64,000 nt of DNA from Eudorina sp. 2006-703-Eu-15 (lineage: Eukaryota > Chlorophyta > Chlorophyceae > Chlamydomonadales > Volvocaceae), in the NCBI GenBank assembly GCA_003117195.1, contig BDSI01000111.1, positions 238,501 to 302,500 on the forward strand. The letters are read 5' to 3'. Shown here in pieces: positions 48,403-62,867 of this stretch. The notes below the pieces were generated by a model. It was given only the letters and a program-made list of their open reading frames with translations, ran no database searches and had not been told where the DNA came from. Numbering within the stretch: position 1 is the first letter of the stretch; each line of letters opens with the position of its first letter. The position numbers and the translations under genes were made by a program.

Positions 48403-50779
48403 GCCCCCGCCTCTTATACACTCGCTACGCAATCTTGACGAGCAAGTACATCTGGGTCGTACAGCACATCCAAGCCACACATCGCGAAGATCCTTCAGAT
48501 GCGAGATGCTTGATGCTCATACATGCCGAAACAAGCCGCCAATAGTAGTAGTAGTCTGGTTGTCATCTCGTTGTCAACCATTCCACAACGCAAACCATCC
48601 GCTCCATTATCCGCAACGTTATCATATGTATTAATTTCCGTGCGCTTGCCAGCAGCACAATAAAGCCTTACAACAACAACGCTCATGAGCACCGCTCGCT
48701 TCCTTTTCGCTGCAAAATATGCTTCTGCCTAGTTCTGCTGATGATGACGTTCATTGCTATTGCGATAATTCATTATTATGACGATTCCGCTGAGTAGTAT
48801 TCCATTCCGCTTGCGAGCAGACAGTGCACCGCTACGTTCACGAACGCCGCGCGGCGTTTGCTAGTTTTGACGACCACGTTGTCCTGCCCATTCTTCAGCG
48901 CATTCAACATTCGTCACGTACATACCACTGCCAGAGACGCCACGTTGGTGCTGTGTCCTTTGCTGCTGAGGTCGGTGAACGGGTTCAAATCGCTCCTCGC
49001 TTTCCACTTTCGTTGCGCCGCCGTTTTGTGAAGCCGCGCAGCTCTCTATTAATGACCATACTATTTACCGCCCGAAAGCTGTTGGTATGCGTACAGACTG
49101 CTGCCTTTTTACAGGCCAGCTTCCTGCCGAGTTGCCACACATCGCTCGACTGCAAGGCAGTACACCTCTATGGCCCGCAGTTTTCTCCGTTCTTAACCTA
49201 ACAACACGTCCATCACAATATTGCTTATATCATATTATAACGGTGCGGCTTTGGCGCGCGGCTGAACTCATCGTTCATGTTGCGATTGATCGTATTATTT
49301 CATGTTCCCGCCGACATAGCTTCAAGTTGCTTTCCGCTTCACTACTGTCAATTGTTCTTACACCACTGGCATTCGTTTTAAATTTCCTTTTGGATGCTTT
49401 TCAGTCGCATGAGTTTCTTAACTCACTTAACGTCATGTTCCGACATTGCCTTAATAAGTTGCTGTCCGCATCAGTACTGGGCATTGTTTTTACACCACTG
49501 GCATTCGTTTTAAATGCCTTTCTGGATGCTCATCAGTCGCACGCGTTTCTTACTGCACTTAACGTCACGTTACATATCTGTGGCCCGCCGCTTCGTCAAT
49601 TCGTCAACCGTCATTTTCAAGCGCTGCGGACCTCTTATTTCGTGACAGTCCATTCTTAAGTTATCAAAACGTTCCTCGCATTATTGCGTATCTAATTTTA
49701 TAACGGCGCGGCTTTGGCTGAACTGTGCGTTCATGTTGCGATTCATCGTCGTTCATGTTCCGAACTTGCTTTCCACTTCAGTACTGTTCATTGTCTTTAC
49801 ACCACTGGCATTCGTTTTAAATTGCGTTCTGGATGCTGTCCAGTCGCATGCGTTTTTTAGCTAACTTAACGTGTTGCGACATTGCTCAATAACTTCCTTT
49901 CCGCATCAGTACTGTGAATTCTTTGTACACCACAGGCATTCTTTTTAAATTCCCTTCTATGTGCTTATCTGTCGCATGCGTGTTTTTACCTCGCTTCAAG
50001 TCATGTTACGTACTTGTGGCCCTGTTCGTCACATCCTCAACCGTCACTTTCAGGTCCTGCGCAGAACTGTTTACGTGGCTGAAATTACGGTGTTGTTTTA
50101 TGATGTTTGGTTGCGGTAACGGTCGGCATGCTTCATAACGCCTGACGCTCTTTTTCTTGTGCCGAACGGCCTCCGTGACTCACATTACTGTCCGCACAGC
50201 TGTGCAATTTTGGTGCAGCACGTATGAGCACTTTCGCATACTTCCTTTATTTATAGCGTCACGGCTCGGGAGAACACGTCCAACCGTCATCCACTTTCCA
50301 ACCGCTTGGGCAACCTTGCTTGCATGCACGCCTCGTTAACACTCTTCTTCTACTCGGGCTGTCCAAACCCACAACCGTGCATTATCATGGCAGCTTGCAT
50401 TTCATCGTCGTGGTGGGTGACGCACCACAACGCTGAATTGCACATGCCATGATAGTGTACGTTCCTTACTGCACTGACTCCTTTTCATGTGCCTTACTGT
50501 GCCTGCTTGCACAGCCTCATCATCATGCACATCCTGCCGTCAGTTGCTATGTGGTTTTTGCTGTCCGATTTCCTTTCATGGCCGACATGTGCATCTTCGT
50601 CATCCATCACAGCACTGACTCGTCATGCCTGGGGGGGTCGACAGGGGGGGTTCCCCCCCTGTCCATTAAGGGGGGGTGCGGGGGGCATAGCCCCCCGCGG
50701 AAACCCCTTTTCATCCCTGGATAGTCTTTCTAATGGGGCGGGGGCTGTTATTATTATTAGTATTGTTATTATTATTATT
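48403..50779 (+). repeat. Array unit 12 (type 2)
   Basis: Type 2, related to units 9 and 11 in its first and last parts. Confidence 0.9.
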
Positions 50780-53082
50780 GCCCCCGCCTCTTATACACTC
50801 GCTACGCAATCTTGACGAGCAAGTACATCTCGGTCGTACAGCACATCCAAGCCACACATCGCGAAGATCCTTCAGATGCGAGATGCTTGATGCACATGCC
50901 CAACGTTGTCATCTCGTTGTCAACCATTCCAGAACGCAAGCCATCCGCTCCATTATCCGCAACTTTATCATCTATTTCCGTGCGCTTGCCAGCAGCACAA
51001 TAAAGCAATACAACAACAAGCTCGTGAGCACCGCTCGCTTCCTTTTCGCTGCAAAATATGCTTCTGCCTAGTTCTGCTGATGATGACGTTCATTGCTATT
51101 GCGAAAATTCATTATTATGACGAGCAGACAGTGCAACGCTACGTTCACGAACGCCGCGCGGCGTTTGCTAGTTTTGACGACCACGTTGTCCTGCCCATTC
51201 TTCAGCGCATTCAACATTCGTCACGTACCACTGCCATAGACGCCACGTTGGTGCTGTGTCCTTTGCTGCTGAGGTCGGTGAACGGGTTCAAATCGCTCCT
51301 CGCTTTCCACTTTCGTTGCGCCGCCGTTTTGTGAAGCCGCGCAGCTCTCTATTAATGACCATACTTTTTACCGCCCGAAAGCTGTTGGTATGCGTACAGA
51401 CTGCTGCCTTCTTACAGGCCAGCTTCCTGCCGAGTTGCCACACATCGCTCGACTGCAAGGCAGTACACCTCTATGGCCCGCAGTTTTCTCCGTTCTTAAC
51501 CTAAGAACACGTCCATCACATTATTGCTTATTTCATATTATAACGGTGCGGCTTTGGCGCGCGGCTGAACTCATCGTTCATGTTGCGATTGATCGTATTT
51601 CATGCTCCCGCCGACATAGCTTCAAGTTGCTTTCCGCTTCACTACTGTCAATTGTTCTTACACCACTGGCATTCGTTTTAAATTTCCTTTTGGATGCTTT
51701 TCAGTCGCATGAGTTTCTTAACTCACTAAACGTCATGTTCCGACATTGCCTTAATAAGTTGCTGTTCGCATCAGTACTGGGGATTGTTTTTACACCACTG
51801 GCATTCGTTTTAAATGCCTTTCTGGATGCTCATCAGTCGCACGCGTTTCTTACCGCACTTAACGTCACGTTACGTATCTGTGGCCCGCCGCTTCGTCAAT
51901 TTGTCAACCGTCATTTTCAAGCGCTGCGGACCTCTTATTTCGTGACAGTCCATTCTTAAGTTATCAAAACGTTCCTCGCATTATTGCGTATCTAATTTTA
52001 TAACGGCGCGGCTTTGGCTGAACTGTGCGTTCATGCTGCGATTCATTACATTCATCGTCGTTCATGTTCCGAACTTGCTTTCCACTTCAGTACTGTTCAT
52101 TGTCTTTATACCACTGGCATTCGTTTTAAATTGCGTTCTGGATGCTGTCCAGTCGCATGCGTTTTTTAGCTCGCTCAACGTGTTGCGACATTGCTTAATA
52201 ACTTCCTTTCCGCATCAGTACTGTGAATTCTTTGTACACCACAGGCATTCTTTTTAAATTCCCTTCTATGTGCTTATCAGTCGCATGCATTTTTTTACCT
52301 CGCTTCACGTCATGTTACGTACTTGTGGCCCTGTTCGTCACATCCTCAACCGTCACTTTCAGGTCCTGCGCAGAACTGTTTACGTGGCTGAAATTACGGT
52401 GTTGTTTTATGATGTTTGGTTGCGGTAACGGTCTGCATGCTTCATAACGCCTGACGCTCTTTTTTTTTTGCCGAACGGCCTCCGTGATTCACATTACTGT
52501 CCGCACAGCTGTGCAATTTCGGTGCAGCACGTATCAGCACTTTCGCATACTTCCGTATTTATAGCGTCACGGCTCGGGAGAACACGTCCAACTGTCATCC
52601 ACTTTCCAACCGCTTCAGCAACCTTGCTTGCATGCATGCCTCGTTGATACTCTTCTTATAATCGGGCTGTCCAAACCCACAACCGTGCATTATCATGGCA
52701 GCTTGCATCTCATCATCGTGGTGGGTGATGCACCACAATGATGAATTGCAAACTGCCATGATACTGTACCTGCCTCATGCAAGTGCATTCTCATGCATGT
52801 GTACTATACCTGCTTGCAGAGTCTCATAATCATGCACTTCCTGCCGTCAGCTCCTATGTGGGTTCTCATGTCTGCTTTCCTTTCATGTCTGCCAGGTGCC
52901 TCTTCTCTATCCATCACAGCACTGACTCGTCATGCCAGGGGGGGTCGACAGGGGGGGTTCCCCCATGTCCATTAAGGGGGGTGCGGGGGGGCATAGCCCC
53001 CCGCGAAACCCCTTCTCCATCCCTGGATAGTCTTTCTAATGGGGCGGGGGCTGTTATTATTATTAGTATTGTTATTATTATT
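50780..53082 (+). repeat. Array unit 13 (type 2)
   Basis: Near-identical to unit 7 except for a deletion of about 37 bases at 51122, where GACGATTCC...GAGCAGACAG is reduced to GACGAGCAGACAG. Confidence 0.9.
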
Positions 53083-54600
53083 GCCCCCGCCTTTAATAGA
53101 CTCGCGGCACTTTTTATACGACATGCTCGTCCCACATAGCGGTACACACAAATTAGCGATTCCGCGACCGCGAAACGCTGCGCTGAATAGCTGCAAATAA
53201 TATTCGTCAATTTCCCTTTCAATGTATGTTTTCAAAATTTGAAGCCATGAAGGGGCGCCTTCGCGCCAGCCTCTCGCGGCACTTGCTCGCGACCTCACAT
53301 TCCTGCCCACTTGTGCGCGCGATTTCCGGCTCTCGCAGCTGGAACACGCTTTCTCTGTAATGCCTTCCTTCAATATCTATCGAATGGTATGATTGCTGTC
53401 GCGCTCCCGGCGGAAACGTGCGTCAGCTGGCCGTCGGCGAGTTGCTGTCGTCCGCCAGTGTCCTTGCGCACGTCAGCACATACCTGTCATTCCGAGTTTG
53501 CTGTCGTCCTTCCGTTCCATTCTTCCATTCAGACTACACTTGCTCGTCGCAGCTCACTTTGGTTCGGCCGTCATTTTGTCGAGCCGCGCACCTAGCTCTC
53601 TATTAATGATGAACGTATTAATTTCGTTCCCGAAAGCTAATGGTAAGCCTACAGACTCCAGCCATATTACATTCCAACTGCAAGGCAGTACACCTGTATG
53701 ACCCACCGTTTCCTCCATTCTGAAGTTAACAAAACGTTCATTGCATTTTTGCGTATCTAATATTATAACGGCGCGGCTCTGGCTGAACTGTGCGTTCATG
53801 TTGCGATTCATCGTCTTTCATGTTCTGAACTTGCTGTCCGCGTCACTTCTGTACATTGTTTTTACACCACTGCGATTGATTTTAAATTCCCTTCTGGATG
53901 CTTTTCAGTCGCATGCGTTTCGGAACTGCCTGAACGTCATGGTAAGCCCGCTTTGCTCGTCATCACATTGTGCAACCGTCGTCCTGCAGCGCTGCGCACC
54001 TCTTGTTACGTGACAACAATTACGGTGTTTTGAGATAAAGTTTCATCGCGGTGTGCTTCATAATGCTTCACCTCTTTTCCTTGTGCGGATAATGGATCGG
54101 CCGCCACCATTCGCAACTGACTGTCCGACATTCATGCTGTCCGCACGACTGTGTAATGTCTTTGCAGCACAACATATGCACCCTTTCGCATTCGTCGTAA
54201 TTCCTAGCGTCGCGGCTCCGCTCGGAAGAACATGTCCTCTCTTCGTTTCGTGATCCCGTTTCCAACCGCTTGCACGCCTCCCTCACATTCTTCCAATGAA
54301 CGGGCTGTTCAAACCCACAATCCTGCTTTCTCATGGCAGCTTGCTTTCCATCATCGTTATGGGGCACCACAACGATGATATCCAAACTTCCATGATAGTG
54401 TACCTACCTGCCCCATGCAAGTGAATCCTCATGTGACCTATGCCTGCTCGCACAGTCTCAGAATCATGCACATGCGTCCTGCAGCTGCTACGTGGCTTTT
54501 GCTGTCTGCTTTCCTTTCATGTCCGCCATGTGCCTCTTCTTCATTCATCCATCACAGCACTGACTCGTCATGCCAGGGGGGGTCGACAGGGGGGGTTCCC
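53083..54600 (+). repeat. Array unit 14 (chimeric and truncated)
   Basis: Its first 450 bp (53083-53535) match no other unit by eye. From about 53540 it follows types 3 and 4, then stops inside the junction module after GGGGGTTCCCC. Confidence 0.85.
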
Positions 54601-55693
54601 CATAAGCAACTTCCTGCCGACTTGCCACACATCGCTCGACTGCAAGGCAGTACACCATTATGGTCAGTTGCTTCCCCCTTCTTTAACGAGCAAAGCATTT
54701 ATTGCATTATTCCTTATCTAACAATATATTGGCGCGGCCCGGGCTGAACTGTGCGTTCATGTTGCGATTCATCGTATTTCGTTCATGTTCCGACATTGCT
54801 TTAAGTTGCTCTCCGCATCAGTACTGTGATTTGTTTTAACACAACTAGCATTCCTTTTCAATTTCCGTCTTTACGCTTTTCAGTCGCATGCGTTTCTTAC
54901 CTCTCTTAACGTCATCACCTGCCGGCCTCTTCGTGACATCCTTCAACCGTCATTTTCAGGCGCTGCGCACCTCTTTTTACGTGACAGCAATTACGGTGTT
55001 GTTAGATGATGTTTCAGTGCGATGTGCTTGATAAGGTAGGCTTGCCGCTCTTTTCCTTGTGCGGATCAGGCTCCGCGATTCGCAACTCACTTTCCGACGT
55101 TAATGTCCGCACCACTGTGAAATGTCTTTACAGCACTACGTAGGAACCCTTTAGCATACTTCCTTACTTTTAGCGTCGCGGCTCGGGATAACACGTCCAC
55201 TCTTCGTTTTTCGTCATCCACTTTCCAACCGCTTGCACGCCTCGCTCCAACACTCTTCCACTCTTCCAATAAACGGCCTGTTCAAACCCACAATCCTACA
55301 TTATCATGGCAGCTTGCTTCCCATCGTCATGATGGGGCACCACAATGATGAATTCCAAGCTGCCATGATACTGTACCTGCCTCATGCAAGTGCATTCTCA
55401 TGCATGTGTACTATACCTGCTTGCAGAGTCTCATAATCATGCACATCCTTCCTTCAGCTGCTATGTGGGTTCTCATGTCTGCTTTCCTTTCATGTCTGCC
55501 ATGTGCCTCTTCTCTATCCATCACAGCACTGACTCGTCATGCCAGGGGGGGTCGACAGGGGGGGTTCCCCCCATGTCCATTAAGGGGGGGTGCGGGGGGC
55601 ATAGCCCCCCGCGAAACCCCTTCTCCATCCCTGGATAGTCTTTCTAATGGGGCGGGGGCTGTTATTATTATTAGTATTGTTATTATTATTGTT
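54601..55693 (+). repeat. Array unit 15 (type 4, 5' truncated)
   Basis: Starts mid-unit at ATAAGCAACTTCC, which corresponds to the middle of units 5, 8 and 10, and runs to a complete junction module. Confidence 0.85.
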
Positions 55694-57521
55694 GCCCCCG
55701 CCTCTTATAGGTTCGCTACACAAAATTGACGAGCTACTATTCCTCGTCGTACATCATCTCGTACGTAGTAGACCATTCCGGAACGCAAACCATCATCCGC
55801 TCCATTATCCGTCCATTATCCGCAACGTTATCATCTATTTCCGTGCGCACCGCTCGCTTCCTTTTCGCTGCAAAATATGCTTCTGCCTAGTTATGCTGCG
55901 TGATGATGACGTTCATTGCTATTGCGATGATTCATTATTATGACGATTCCGCTGAGTAGTATTCCATTCCGCTTGCGAGCAGACAGTGCAACGCGACGTT
56001 CACGAATGCTGCACGGCGTTTGCTAGTTTTGATGTCCTGCCCATTCTTCAGCGCATTCAACATTCGTCACGTACCTTCCACTGCCAGAGACGCCACATTG
56101 GTGCTGTGTCCTTTGCTGCTGAGGTCGGTGAACGGGTTCAAATCGCTCCTCGCTTTCCACTTTCGTTGCGCCTCCGTTTTGTGAAGCCGCGCAGCTCTCT
56201 ATTAATGACCGTACTATTTACTTCCCGAAAGCTATTGGTATGCGTACAGACTGCTGCCTTTTTACAGGCGAGCTTCCTGCCGAGTTGCCACACATTGCTC
56301 GACTGCAAGGCAGTACACCTGTATGGCCCGCAGTTTGCTCCGTTCTTAACCTAACAACACGTCCATCACATTATTGCTTATTTCATATTATAACGGTGCG
56401 ACTTTGACGGCTGAACTCATCGTTCATGTTGCGATTGATCGTATTATTTCATGTTCCCGCCAACATAGCTTCAAGTTGCTTTCCGCTTCAGTACTGTCAA
56501 TGGTTCTTACACCAATGGCATTCGTTTTAAATTTCCTTTTGGATGCTTTTCAGTCGCATGAGTTTCTTAACTCACTTCACGTCATGTTCCGACATTGCTT
56601 TAATAAGTTGCTGTCCGCATCAGTACTGGGGATTGTTTTTACACCACTGGCATTCGTTTTAAATGCCTTTCTGGATGCTTATCAGTCGCACGCGTTTCTT
56701 ACCGCACTTGACGCCATGTTATTACGTACGGTATCTGTGGCCCGCCGCTTCGTCAATTCCTCAACCATCATTTTTAAGCGCTGCGGACCTCTTATTTCGT
56801 GACAGTAATTAAGGTGTTGTCGGATGATATTCCATCGCGGTGTGCTTCATTATGCTTGCCGCTCTTTTCCTTGTGCGGATAAGCCGCCATCCGCGATTCG
56901 CAACTCATATCCAACGTTACTGTCCGCCGCACGACTGTGTAATGTCTTTGCAGCACTACGCCTGACGCCTGTCGCATACTGCCTTATTGATAGTGTCGCG
57001 GCTCGGGATAACACGTCCACTCTTCGTTTTGTGAGCCACCTTCCAACCACTTGTGTGCACACCTCGCTCCAATGAACACGCCCTCCAATCCCACAATCCT
57101 ACATTATCATGGCAGCTTGCTTTCCATCGTCGTGGTGGGGCACCGCAACGATGAATTGCAAACTGCCATGATAGTGTACATGCTGCCTTACCATCCCTGC
57201 ACTGCTCCCTATCATGTGTGCTGTTGCCTGACTGCGTGTGCCTGCATCCTCATTTAACATGCACATACATCTCTGCTTTCAGCTCCCATCCGATGGTATT
57301 TGTATCCTTTCATGTCATCAGTCATTTCCCTCCTAGTACTTCATATATGACAGCACTGCCTTGTCATGCTAGGGGGGATCGACAGGGGGGGTTCCCCCCC
57401 TGTCCATTAAGGGGGGGTGCGGGGGGGCCTAGCCCCCCGCGAAACCCCTTTTTCATCCCTGAATAGTCTTTCTAATGGGGCGGGGGCTCTTATTATTATT
57501 AGTATTGTTATTATTATTATT
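55694..57521 (+). repeat. Array unit 16 (type 1)
   Basis: Type 1, closest to unit 1; both lack the GACCACGTT segment near the middle. Confidence 0.9.
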
Positions 57522-59862
57522 GCCCCCGCCTCTTATACACTCGCTACGCAATCTTGACGAGCAAGTACATCTCGGTCGTACAGCACATCCAAGCCACACA
57601 TCGAGAAGATCCTTCAGATGCGAGATGCTTGATGCACATGCCCAACGTTGTCATCTCGTTGTCAACCATTCCAGAACGCAAGCCATCCGCTCCATTATCC
57701 GCAACTTTATCATCTATTTCCGTGCGCTTGCCAGCAGCACAATAAAGCAATACAACAACAACGCTCGTGAGCACCGCTCGCTTCCTTTTCGCTGCAAAAT
57801 ATGCTTCTGCCTAGTTCTGCTGATGATGACGTTCATTGCTATTGCGATAATTCATTATTATGACGATTCCGCTGAGTAGTATTCCATTCCGCTTGCGAGC
57901 AGACAGTGCAACGCTACGTTCACGATCGCGTTCACGCACGCGTTTGCTACTTTTGACGACCACGTTGTCCTGCCCATTCTTCAGCGCATTCAACATTCGT
58001 CACGTACATACCACTGCCAGAGACGCCACGTTGGTGCTGTGTCCTTTGCTGCTGAGGTCGGTGAACGGGTTCAAATCGCTCCTCGCTTTCCACTTTCGTT
58101 GCGCCTCCGTTTTGTGAAGCCGCGCAGCTCTCTATTAATGACCATACTTTTTACCGCCCGAAAGCTGTTGGTATGCGTACAGACTGCTGCCTTCTTACAG
58201 GCCAGCTTCCTGCCGAGTTGCCACACATCGCTCGACTGCAAGGCAGTACACCTCCATGGCCCACAGTTTTCTCCGTTCTTAACCTAACAACACGTCCATC
58301 ACATTATTGCTTATTTCATATTATAACGGTGCGGCTTTGGCGCGCGGCTGAACTCATCGTTCATGTTGCGATTGATCGTATTTCATGCTCCCGCCGACAT
58401 AGCTTCAAGTTGCTTTCCGCTTCACTACTGTCAATTGTTCTTACACCACTGGCATTCGTTTTAAATTTCCTTTTGGATGCTTTTCAGTCGCATGAGTTTC
58501 TTAACTCACTAAACGTCATGTTCCGACATTGCCTTAATAAGTTGCTGTTCGCATCAGTACTGGGGATTGTTTTTACACCACTGGCATTCGTTTTAAATGC
58601 CTTTCTGGATGCTCATCAGTCGCACGCGTTTCTTACCGCACTTAACGTCACGTTACGTATCTGTGGCCCGCCGCTTCGTCAATTTGTCAACCGTCATTTT
58701 CAAGCGCTGCGGACCTCTTATTTCGTGACAGTCCATTCTTAAGTTATCAAAACGTTCCTCGCATTATTGCGTATCTAATTTTATAACGGCGCGGCTTTGG
58801 CTGAACTGTGCGTTCATGCTGCGATTCATTACATTCATCGTCGTTCATGTTCCGAACTTGCTTTCCACTTCAGTACTGTTCATTGTCTTTATACCACTGG
58901 CATTCGTTTTAAATTGCGTTCTGGATGCTGTCCAGTCGCATGCGTTTTTTAGCTCGCTTAACGTGTTCCGACATTGCTTAATAACTTCCTTTCCGCATCA
59001 GTACTGTGAATTCTTTGTACACCACAGGCATTCTTTTTAAATTCCCTTCTATGTGCTTATCAGTCGCATGCATTTTTTTACCTCGCTTCACGTCATGTTA
59101 CGTACTTGTGGCCCTGTTCGTCACATCCTCAACCGTCACTTTCAGGTCCTGCGCAGAACTGTTTACGTGGCTGAAATTACGGTGTTGTTTTCTGATGTTT
59201 GGTTGCGGTAACGGTCTGCATGCTTCATAACGCCTGACGCTCTTTTTTTGGTGCCGAACGGCCTCCGTGATTCACATTACTGTCCGCACAGCTGTGCAAT
59301 TTCGGTGCAGCACGTATCAGCACTTTCGCATACTTCCGTATTTATAGCGTCACGGCTCGGGAGAACACGTCCAACTGTCATCCACTTTCCAACCGCTTGA
59401 GCAACCTTGCTTGCATGCACGCCTCGTTAACACTCTTCTTATAATCGGGCTGTCCAAACCCACAACCGTGCATTATCATGGCAGCTTGCATCTCATCATC
59501 GTGGTGGGTGATGCACCACAACGATGAATTGCAAATTGCCATGATACTGTACCTGCCTCATGCAAGTGCATTCTCATGCATGTGTACTATACCTGCTTGC
59601 AGAGTCTCATAATCATGCACATCCTGCCGTCAGCTCCTATGTGGGTTCTCATGTCTGCTTTCCTTTCATGTCTGCCATGTGCCTCTTCTCTATCCATCAC
59701 AGCACTGACTCGTCATGCCAGGGGGGGTCGACAGGGGGGGTTCCCCCATGTCCATTAAGGGGGGTGCGGGGGGGCATAGCCCCCCGCGAAACCCCTTCTC
59801 CATCCCTGGATAGTCTTTCTAATGGGGCGGGGGCTGTTATTATTATTAGTATTGTTATTATT
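57522..59862 (+). repeat. Array unit 17 (type 2)
   Basis: Type 2, close to units 4, 7 and 13. Confidence 0.9.
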
Positions 59863-61678
59863 GCCCCCGCCTCTTATAGGTTCGCTACACAAAATTGACG
59901 AGCTACTATTCCTCGTCGTACATCATCTCGTAGTAGACCATGCCGGAACGCAAACCATCCGCTCCATTATCCGTCCATTATCCGCAACGTTATCATCTAT
60001 TTCCGTGCGCTTGCCAGCAGCACAACAAAGCATTACAACAACAACGCTCGCGAGCACCGCTCGCTTCCTTTTCGCTGCAAAATATGCTTCTGCCTAGTTC
60101 TGCTGATGATGACATTCATTGCTATTGCGATGATTCATTATTATGACGATTCCGCTGAGTAGTATTCCATTCCGCTTGCGAGCAGACAGTGCAACGCGAC
60201 GTTCACGAATGCCGCACGGCGTTTGCTAGTTTTGATGACCACGTTGTCCTGCCCATTCTTCAGCGCATTCAACATTCGTCACGTACCTTCCACTGCCAGA
60301 GACGCCACATTGGTGATGTGTCCTTTGCTGCTGAGGTCGGTGAACGGGTTCAAATCGCTCCTCGCTTTCCACTTTCGTTGCGCCTCCGTTTTGTGAAGCC
60401 GCGCAGCTCTCTATTAATGACCGTACTATTTACTTCCCGAAAGCTATTGGTATGCGTACAGACTGCTGCCTTGTTACAGGCGAGCTTCCTGCCGAGTTGC
60501 CACACATTGCTCGACTGCAAGGCAGTACACCTGTATGGCCCGCAGTTTGCTCCGTTCTTAACCTAACAACACGTCCATCACATTATTGCTTATTTCATAT
60601 TATAACGGTGCGACTTTGACGGCTGAACTCATCGTTCATGTTGCGATTGATCGTATTATTTCATGTTCCCGCCAACATAGCTTCAAGTTGCTTTCCGCTT
60701 CAGTACTGTCAATGGTTCTTACACCACTGGCATTCGTTTTAAATTTCCTTTTGGATGCTTTTCAGTCGCATGAGTTTCTTAACTCACTTCACGTCATGTT
60801 CCGACATTGCTTTAATAAGTTGCTGTCCGCATCAGTACTGGGGATTGTTTTTACACCACTGGCATTCGTTTTAAATGCCTTTCTGGATGCTTATCAGTCG
60901 CACGCGTTTCTTACCGCACTTAACGTCATGTTACGTATCTGTGGCCCGCCTCTTCGCCGCTTCGTCAATTCCTCAACCGTCATTTTCAAGCGCTGCGGAC
61001 CTCTTATTTCGTGACAGTAATTACGGTGTTGTTGGGTGAAATTCCATCGCGCTGTGCTTCATAATGCTTGCCGCTCTTTACCTTGTGCAGATAAGGCTCC
61101 CTTCGCGATTCGCAACTCATATCCAACGTTACTGTCCGCACGCACGACTGTGTAATGTCTTTGCAGCACTACGCCTGACGCCTGTCGCATACTGCCTTAT
61201 TGATAGTGTCGCGGCTCGGGATAACACGTCCACTCTTCGTTTTGTGAGCCACCTTCCAACCACTTGTGTGCACTCCTCGCTAACACACTTCCAATCAACA
61301 GGCCCTCCAATCCCACAATCCTACATTATCATGGCAGTTTGCTTTCCATCGTCGTGGTGGGGCACCACAACGATGAATTGCAAACTGCCATGATAGTGTA
61401 CCTGCTGCCTTACCATGCATCCCTGCACTGCTGCCTATCATGTGTGCTGTTGCCTGACTGTGCCTGCATCCTCATTTAACATGCACATACATCTCTGCTT
61501 TCAGCTCCCATCCGATGGTGTTTGTATCCTTTCATGTCATCACTCATTTCCCTCTTACTACTTCATATATGACAGCACTGCCTTGTCATGCCAGGGGGGA
61601 TCGACAGGGGGGGTTCCCCCCCTGTCCATTAAGGGGGGGTGCGGGGGGGCCAAGCCCCCCGCGAAACCCCTTCTTCAT
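59863..61678 (+). repeat. Array unit 18 (type 1, cut at its right end)
   Basis: Type 1. The junction module is complete up to GCGAAACCCCTTCTTCAT and then gives way to unrelated sequence starting TGTCACGCC. Its TTA hairpin is missing. Confidence 0.9.
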
Positions 61679-62770
61679 TGTCACGCCGATTAGGTGCTAT
61701 CGTCATTTCACTGCATTTCAGTTGGAGGTTGTCTGAGTAATTCTGCGTAGTTCGGTCATCTTCAGTAGCTAACCGTCAGGTCGCGAGTGAGGTTTCCCGT
61801 CGCGAGGTAGAATGGCGGGCGTTTCCAGCCGCCTCCTAGCTGACTCCCGATTCGCAAGTGTGAGGAGTCGAACTTGAGGTGTGATCAGGTCGCAACTTAC
61901 TCGTTACGTTGCGCTTATTAGTCTGATGGACATATGTCGGAGGTTTATTACAGTGTGGATAGGAGCGCCGCGTTGCGGAGAGACTCCATTCGTCTTTACG
62001 AACTTGTTTGGGCCAAGCGGCCACACGTGGCCGTACGTCGCGTTTTGTGCTTATCAGCCGAAAACGTGCTGTTAGCATCGCTTTTCGGCTCTGTTTGGAC
62101 ATTTGTAAGTCCTCTGAGCTAGACAACGAGCCCTGTGCATTGTCATTTGCGCACAAGTATTCAACCTGATCACAGCTTCCTCATCGTCATCTACGTTACA
62201 CCGGCAGCTCAGCGCGCGGGACGTCGAGAACCCTGCGCTCTGTTGTGACAGCCGGCGTGGGCAGAGGTATTACACAGCTTTCCTCCTTGCAGCCTGCGCG
62301 AGCGCACGTGGCGTGCCTTCGCGTCAGCCTTTCTTGGTCGAAGCTGTCGTCGTCCTCTTCCTCCCACCCCACCAGCCGAAAAGCCGTCAAAGGCTAAGAA
62401 GTGAGTGATTTCGGGTTCCGGGCTTGCGGACGCGTGAGCCTCGGCTTTGTTTTGCTGTCTGTCCCGTGGTGTCATCCCAAAAGGGTCAGCAGGGTTCATC
62501 GGTTTTTCGGTAAGCCCGTCTTTGGATATATTTTTCTTCTGCGAGCCCATTATAGGCTGTCTATATAGGTAGCCTGTCAGTGCGCCTCTGTAGCGCATAG
62601 CACCTGCCTGATCAGTAGGTCGCACGTTGCCATCGTCGCAACAGTAAGGAGCCAGTCCTCCGTTTGCTCGCTTTGTTGCTGCATCACACGCAGCTTATTA
62701 TTCTGAGGTGTTTCAGTTCTTACGAGCACCCTTTTGTTCAGGTGCCAGGTTTCTGGCACACGCGGCATCG
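61679..62770 (+). other. Sequence inserted at the array edge, possible LTR
   Basis: Starts TGTCACGCCGATTAGG exactly where unit 18 breaks, as an LTR would. No second copy lies in the window, so the LTR nature cannot be confirmed. A Ser/Lys-rich plus-strand frame at 62200-62400 and a minus-strand frame at 61836-62156 look like chance. Confidence 0.35.
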
Positions 62771-62867
62771 ATAAGTTTCAAATAGGCTCGCCACTAGGGC
62801 CACACCTAGGCCGAGACCTAATTTCGTGTCTCTAATACTATTTGTTTTTCGTCTGTTGCTGTATTCA

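Noticed and set aside
25412..61678. The array as ribosomal DNA, a CRISPR array or tandem genes
   Set aside because: There are no rRNA-like blocks, unit length is far beyond CRISPR spacing, and no reading frame is conserved across unit types.
62826..62867. The start of the 62826-63365 frame at its first in-frame GTG
   Set aside because: GTG starts are not expected in a nuclear gene, and this stretch looks like a branch point and pyrimidine tract before a TTCAG acceptor.
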